A stretch of DNA of 64,000 nucleotides from assembly GCF_000355675.1 (NCBI RefSeq), contig NC_020888.1:1666883-1730882 (forward strand), read 5' to 3'. The DNA is from Thalassolituus oleivorans MIL-1 (lineage in GTDB: Bacteria > Pseudomonadota > Gammaproteobacteria > Pseudomonadales > Oceanobacteraceae). A program made the position numbers and the translations under genes. The notes beneath the pieces are model-generated. The model had not been told where the DNA came from. It did no database searches and was given only the letters and a program-made list of their open reading frames with translations. This document shows positions 60,885-64,000 of the stretch, in pieces; position 1 is the first letter of the stretch; every line of letters starts with the position of its first letter.

Positions 60885-62564
60885 ATGAACGTTGAGTTTT
60901 TCCAAGAGCGCTATCCGGAAGGTTATCCAACCACGGTTAACGTTGATCAGCATGAATCAGTCGTCGAGATCTTTAATGGCTTCGTTAAGAAGTTTGCCGA
61001 GCGTCCAGCATTTTCATGCTTAGGCCAAGTACTGACCTATGCCGAGCTAGATGAAAAGAGTGCGGCTTTCGCAGCTTATTTACAAAATGAAACTACCTTG
61101 CAGGCCGGTGATCGAGTTGCGGTGCAACTGCCGAATATTTTGCAATATCCCGTTGTTGTGTTCGGCGCGATGCGCGCAGGTATGGTGGTTGTGAACACCA
61201 ATCCACTCTACACCGAACGTGAAATGGAACACCAGTTCAACGACTCAGGCGCTAAAGCGCTGGTTGTACTGGCAAACATGGCGGATAAAGCTGCCCATGT
61301 AATTCCAAAAACGGGTATTAAGCACGTTATTGTTACCAATGTTGGTGACATGCACGGTGCCGTAAAACGCATTTTGATTAACAGCGTTTTGAAATACGTT
61401 AAAAAAGAAGTGCCGGATTTCAATATTCCCGGCGCTGTAGGTCTGCGCGCTGCGCTGAGTAAAGGTGCTGGTAAATCCTATACGCCAGTACATGTTGATG
61501 CAGAAGATGTAGCGGTGCTGCAATACACCGGTGGTACTACCGGCGTTGCTAAAGGTGCTATGTTAACTCATCGCAATCTGATGGCGAACATGCTGCAGTG
61601 TCATGGCATCTTCACTATGGTGTTGGAAGAAGGTCAAGAAACCATCATTGCTCCTCTGCCGCTTTACCATATTTACGCCTTTACAGTGCACTGTATGGTG
61701 TTGCTAGAGACGGGGAATCACTCAGTACTGATTCCTAACCCTCGTGATATTCCGGGCTTTATTAAAACTCTGCAAGGTCAACCATTCAGTGGCTTCGTTG
61801 GTTTGAACACCTTGTTTGTTGCGTTATGTGGACAAGAAGATTTCCGCAATATTGATTTCAGCAAGTTAAAGCTGACCATCTCTGGTGGTATGGCGTTAAC
61901 AAAAGATGCTGCGGATCAATGGAAGAAAGTGACTGGTTGTGACATTGCTGAAGGCTTTGGTATGACAGAAACTTCTCCTGTGGTTTCGTTTAACCCTTAT
62001 CACAACATCAAGCTAGGCACTATTGGTATGCCTGTTCCAGGGACTACCTGTAAGGTGATTGACGAAGAAGGTAATGAGTTACCAATCGGAGAACCTGGTG
62101 AGCTTTGTGTTAAAGGTCCGCAAGTTATGAAAGGTTACTGGCAGCGTCCAGAAGCCACTGCGGAAACTATTACTGAAGATGGTTGGCTTAAAACAGGCGA
62201 TATGGCTGTGATTATGGAAGACGGTTATATGAAAATCGTTGACCGTAAGAAAGATATGATCATTGTTTCTGGCTTCAACGTTTATCCAAACGAAGTTGAA
62301 GAAGTGATTGTGGCGCATCCTGATATTGTTGAAGCAGCAGCGATTGGTATTCCTGATCCTAAGAGTTCTGAAGCGGTTAAAGTGTTCGTGGTTTCTAAAA
62401 ATCCTGCGCTTACCGATAAAGACGTTATCGCTTTTGCTCGTGAAAACCTTACTGGCTATAAAGTCCCGCGTTTTGTTGAATTCCGCGATGAATTGCCAAA
62501 GACCAACGTTGGTAAGATTTTACGCCGTGAACTGCGCGATGCTGAACTCGCTAAGCACAAGTAA
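60885..62564 (+). CDS. fadD: Long-chain fatty acid-CoA ligase
   Basis: 559 residues, matching E. coli FadD (561). ATP/AMP signature YTGGTTGVAKGAMLTHRN (about 210-227), FGMTETSPVVS, the FACS motif DGWLKTGDMAVI (about 430) and the catalytic Lys in KTNVGKILRREL near the C-terminus. It activates exogenous long-chain fatty acids at the inner membrane as they are taken up. AGGAGG lies just before ATG 60885. The divergent MaoC-type hydratase acts on a possible downstream product. Confidence 0.95.
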   Translation: MNVEFFQERYPEGYPTTVNVDQHESVVEIFNGFVKKFAERPAFSCLGQVLTYAELDEKSAAFAAYLQNETTLQAGDRVAVQLPNILQYPVVVFGAMRAGMVVVNTNPLYTEREMEHQFNDSGAKALVVLANMADKAAHVIPKTGIKHVIVTNVGDMHGAVKRILINSVLKYVKKEVPDFNIPGAVGLRAALSKGAGKSYTPVHVDAEDVAVLQYTGGTTGVAKGAMLTHRNLMANMLQCHGIFTMVLEEGQETIIAPLPLYHIYAFTVHCMVLLETGNHSVLIPNPRDIPGFIKTLQGQPFSGFVGLNTLFVALCGQEDFRNIDFSKLKLTISGGMALTKDAADQWKKVTGCDIAEGFGMTETSPVVSFNPYHNIKLGTIGMPVPGTTCKVIDEEGNELPIGEPGELCVKGPQVMKGYWQRPEATAETITEDGWLKTGDMAVIMEDGYMKIVDRKKDMIIVSGFNVYPNEVEEVIVAHPDIVEAAAIGIPDPKSSEAVKVFVVSKNPALTDKDVIAFARENLTGYKVPRFVEFRDELPKTNVGKILRRELRDAELAKHK

Positions 62565-62618
62565 GTAAACTTAACCCTCTGGTTGGCGAGCGATGCTCGC
62601 TACGAGAGTGTTACAATG

Positions 62619-62650
62619 ACGCCTCATATCACTTGATATGGGGCGTTTTT
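62619..62650 (+). terminator. Terminator after fadD
   Basis: ACGCCTCATATCA / TGATATGGGGCGT (one wobble) with loop CT, followed by a T run. Confidence 0.87.
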
Positions 62651-62687
62651 GTTTAATGGCATTTATAGAAAATGGTGAAGAGTACGC

Positions 62688-64000
62688 ATGAAGCTTGATC
62701 TCCCTGAGTTGTACAAGGCTGTGGATCAGTGCCTGATTAAAGATCGTCATTCGTTGCGTCAGCAGGTGAAGCGCTTGGAAGCCTTATCGAAAGGTCGCGC
62801 AGCTGATGATGAAGCTACAAATGCCACCTTGATCAAGGATACCGAAAAGCTCATTGCTCGAATTCAGCGTAGCCAGCAAGTGGTTGCATCACGTTCACAG
62901 CCACTAGCATTAACCTATCCCGACCTACCTGTGAGTGAGCGCCGCGATGATATTTTGCAGGCAATTCAAAATCATCAGGTCGTTGTTATTGCTGGTGAAA
63001 CGGGTTCGGGTAAAACCACACAGTTACCAAAGTTATGTATTGAAGCGGGATTGGGTCGCTTCGGGCGTATTGGCCATACTCAACCGCGTCGGTTGGCTGC
63101 GCGTGCAGTTGCACAACGCATCGCCGATGAATTGCAAACACCGCTTGGTCAGGCGGTAGGTTATCAAGTTCGATTTACCGATCAGAGCCAAGACGATAGC
63201 CGCATTAAAGTGATGACCGATGGTATCTTACTAGCCCAGACTCAAGGAGATCGTTTTCTTAATGAATACGATGTCATCATTATTGACGAGGCGCATGAGC
63301 GCAGTCTAAATATTGATTTTCTACTCGGTTATTTACATCAATTACTGCAAAAACGTCGTGATTTAAAGCTGGTTATTACGTCCGCTACTATTGATGTTGA
63401 GAGGTTTTCAAAACACTTTGATAATGCGCCGATTATTGAAGTATCGGGCCGTACTTTTCCTGTGGAAATGCGTTATCGGCCTTTGGTGCGCATCAGCGAA
63501 GACGAAGAAGATAGATCCTTGTTTGAAGGTGTTCGCGATGCTTTAGATGAATTACGCTTGGAAGACAGCAAAAACGGTCAGCCGGGTGATGTTTTAGTAT
63601 TTCTGCCGGGTGAGCGTGAGATTCGGGAATGCACCGAATTTCTGCGTCGTAGCGATTTGCCTGCCACGGATATATTGCCACTTTATGCACGTTTGAGTGG
63701 CGCTGATCAACAACGAATTTTCAAGCCCCACGGCGGTCGTCGTGTTGTCCTGAGCACGAACGTAGCCGAGACCTCGTTAACGGTTCCGGGTATTAAATAT
63801 GTTATTGATTCTGGCGTTGCCCGTATCAGTCGTTATAGCTATCGCAGTAAAGTTCAGCGTTTACCGGTTGAGGCGGTTTCTCAAGCCAGTGCGAATCAAA
63901 GGGCTGGTCGATGCGGGCGAACGTCTCCGGGGATTTGCATTCGTTTATATGAAGAACAAGATTTTATAGCTCGTTCGGAATTTACTGATCCAGAGATTCG
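62688..64000 (+). CDS. hrpA: ATP-dependent RNA helicase HrpA, N-terminal part
   Basis: About 437 codons are visible; the gene continues beyond the window (E. coli HrpA is about 1300 residues). DEAH-box helicase: Walker A AGETGSGKTTQLPK (about 103-116), QPRRLAARAVA, DEAH box IIDEAHERSLNIDF, SAT in ITSATIDVERFS, and ETSLTVPGIKYVIDSGVAR with the GRAGR-type motif RAGRCGRTSPGICIRLY near the end. HrpA works on ribosomes and mRNA structures. ATG 62688 with GAAGAG upstream is the only start after the fadD terminator; an ATG at 62657 is closed by a stop. Confidence 0.94.
   Translation, partial: MKLDLPELYKAVDQCLIKDRHSLRQQVKRLEALSKGRAADDEATNATLIKDTEKLIARIQRSQQVVASRSQPLALTYPDLPVSERRDDILQAIQNHQVVVIAGETGSGKTTQLPKLCIEAGLGRFGRIGHTQPRRLAARAVAQRIADELQTPLGQAVGYQVRFTDQSQDDSRIKVMTDGILLAQTQGDRFLNEYDVIIIDEAHERSLNIDFLLGYLHQLLQKRRDLKLVITSATIDVERFSKHFDNAPIIEVSGRTFPVEMRYRPLVRISEDEEDRSLFEGVRDALDELRLEDSKNGQPGDVLVFLPGEREIRECTEFLRRSDLPATDILPLYARLSGADQQRIFKPHGGRRVVLSTNVAETSLTVPGIKYVIDSGVARISRYSYRSKVQRLPVEAVSQASANQRAGRCGRTSPGICIRLYEEQDFIARSEFTDPEI

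Overview
The window looks like chromosome of a free-living, probably marine gammaproteobacterium of the Oceanospirillales/Thalassolituus type. This is inferred from gene content only: rhlB, epmC, xni, miaE, a ybfE-like LexA-regulated gene, rnd-ycgL-ycgN, dnaX-ybaB-recR next to a 4.5S RNA gene, a YcbZ-type Lon, fadD and hrpA, together with two chemoreceptors. No tRNA, rRNA, prophage or CRISPR array was seen. Both ends cut through genes: a transglutaminase-like gene at the left and hrpA at the right.

Layout. 1-7.1 kb: thioredoxin-fold proteins, a Cache chemoreceptor, a Tas-type aldo/keto reductase, a MOSC protein, an FMN-type oxidase and an anchored glutaredoxin. 7.1-14.9 kb is the most accessory-looking part: a large orphan lipoprotein, a small membrane protein, a second chemoreceptor, an orphan 252-residue protein, and a complete IS4-family element that has split a hairpin terminator. 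14.9-21 kb: a TrmK-like methyltransferase with an aldehyde dehydrogenase, a three-gene amidoligase / peptidase-C26 amidotransferase / YqaA operon, and a MATE pump. 21-37 kb: housekeeping and RNA-modification genes (epmC, rhlB, xni, miaE), two alpha/beta hydrolases, a TorF porin, an M14 carboxypeptidase, an Atm1-type ABC exporter, a DMP19-like acidic protein, a hybrid sensor kinase and the Lon-like protease. 37.4-43.1 kb: ybfE-like gene, 4.5S RNA, dnaX (with an A10 slippery tract), ybaB, an unusually short recR, rnd, ycgL and ycgN. 43.5-48.7 kb: a YEATS-associated membrane protein with a VWA membrane protein, then a MoxR ATPase with a CoxE-like VWA protein.

48.8-59.9 kb is the most interesting region. 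Twelve genes on one strand, mostly overlapping or nearly touching, encode two probable outer-membrane barrels, a secreted CxxC thioredoxin-like protein, a periplasmic coiled-coil protein, a large TPR/coiled-coil protein, two TPR lipoproteins, a small secreted protein, a TolQ/ExbB, two TolR/ExbD proteins and a TonB/AgmX-like protein with a Pro-Glu-Lys stalk. The set resembles the core of the Myxococcus Agl-Glt trans-envelope machine and reads as a proton-motive-force-driven apparatus spanning both membranes. The first TolR/ExbD copy has Asn where the proton-carrying Asp is expected, whereas the second keeps the Asp.

The window ends with a MaoC-type hydratase divergent from fadD (the gap between them holds three inverted repeats that may be operators) and the start of hrpA. 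Functions were read from motifs and remembered families. No database search was run.
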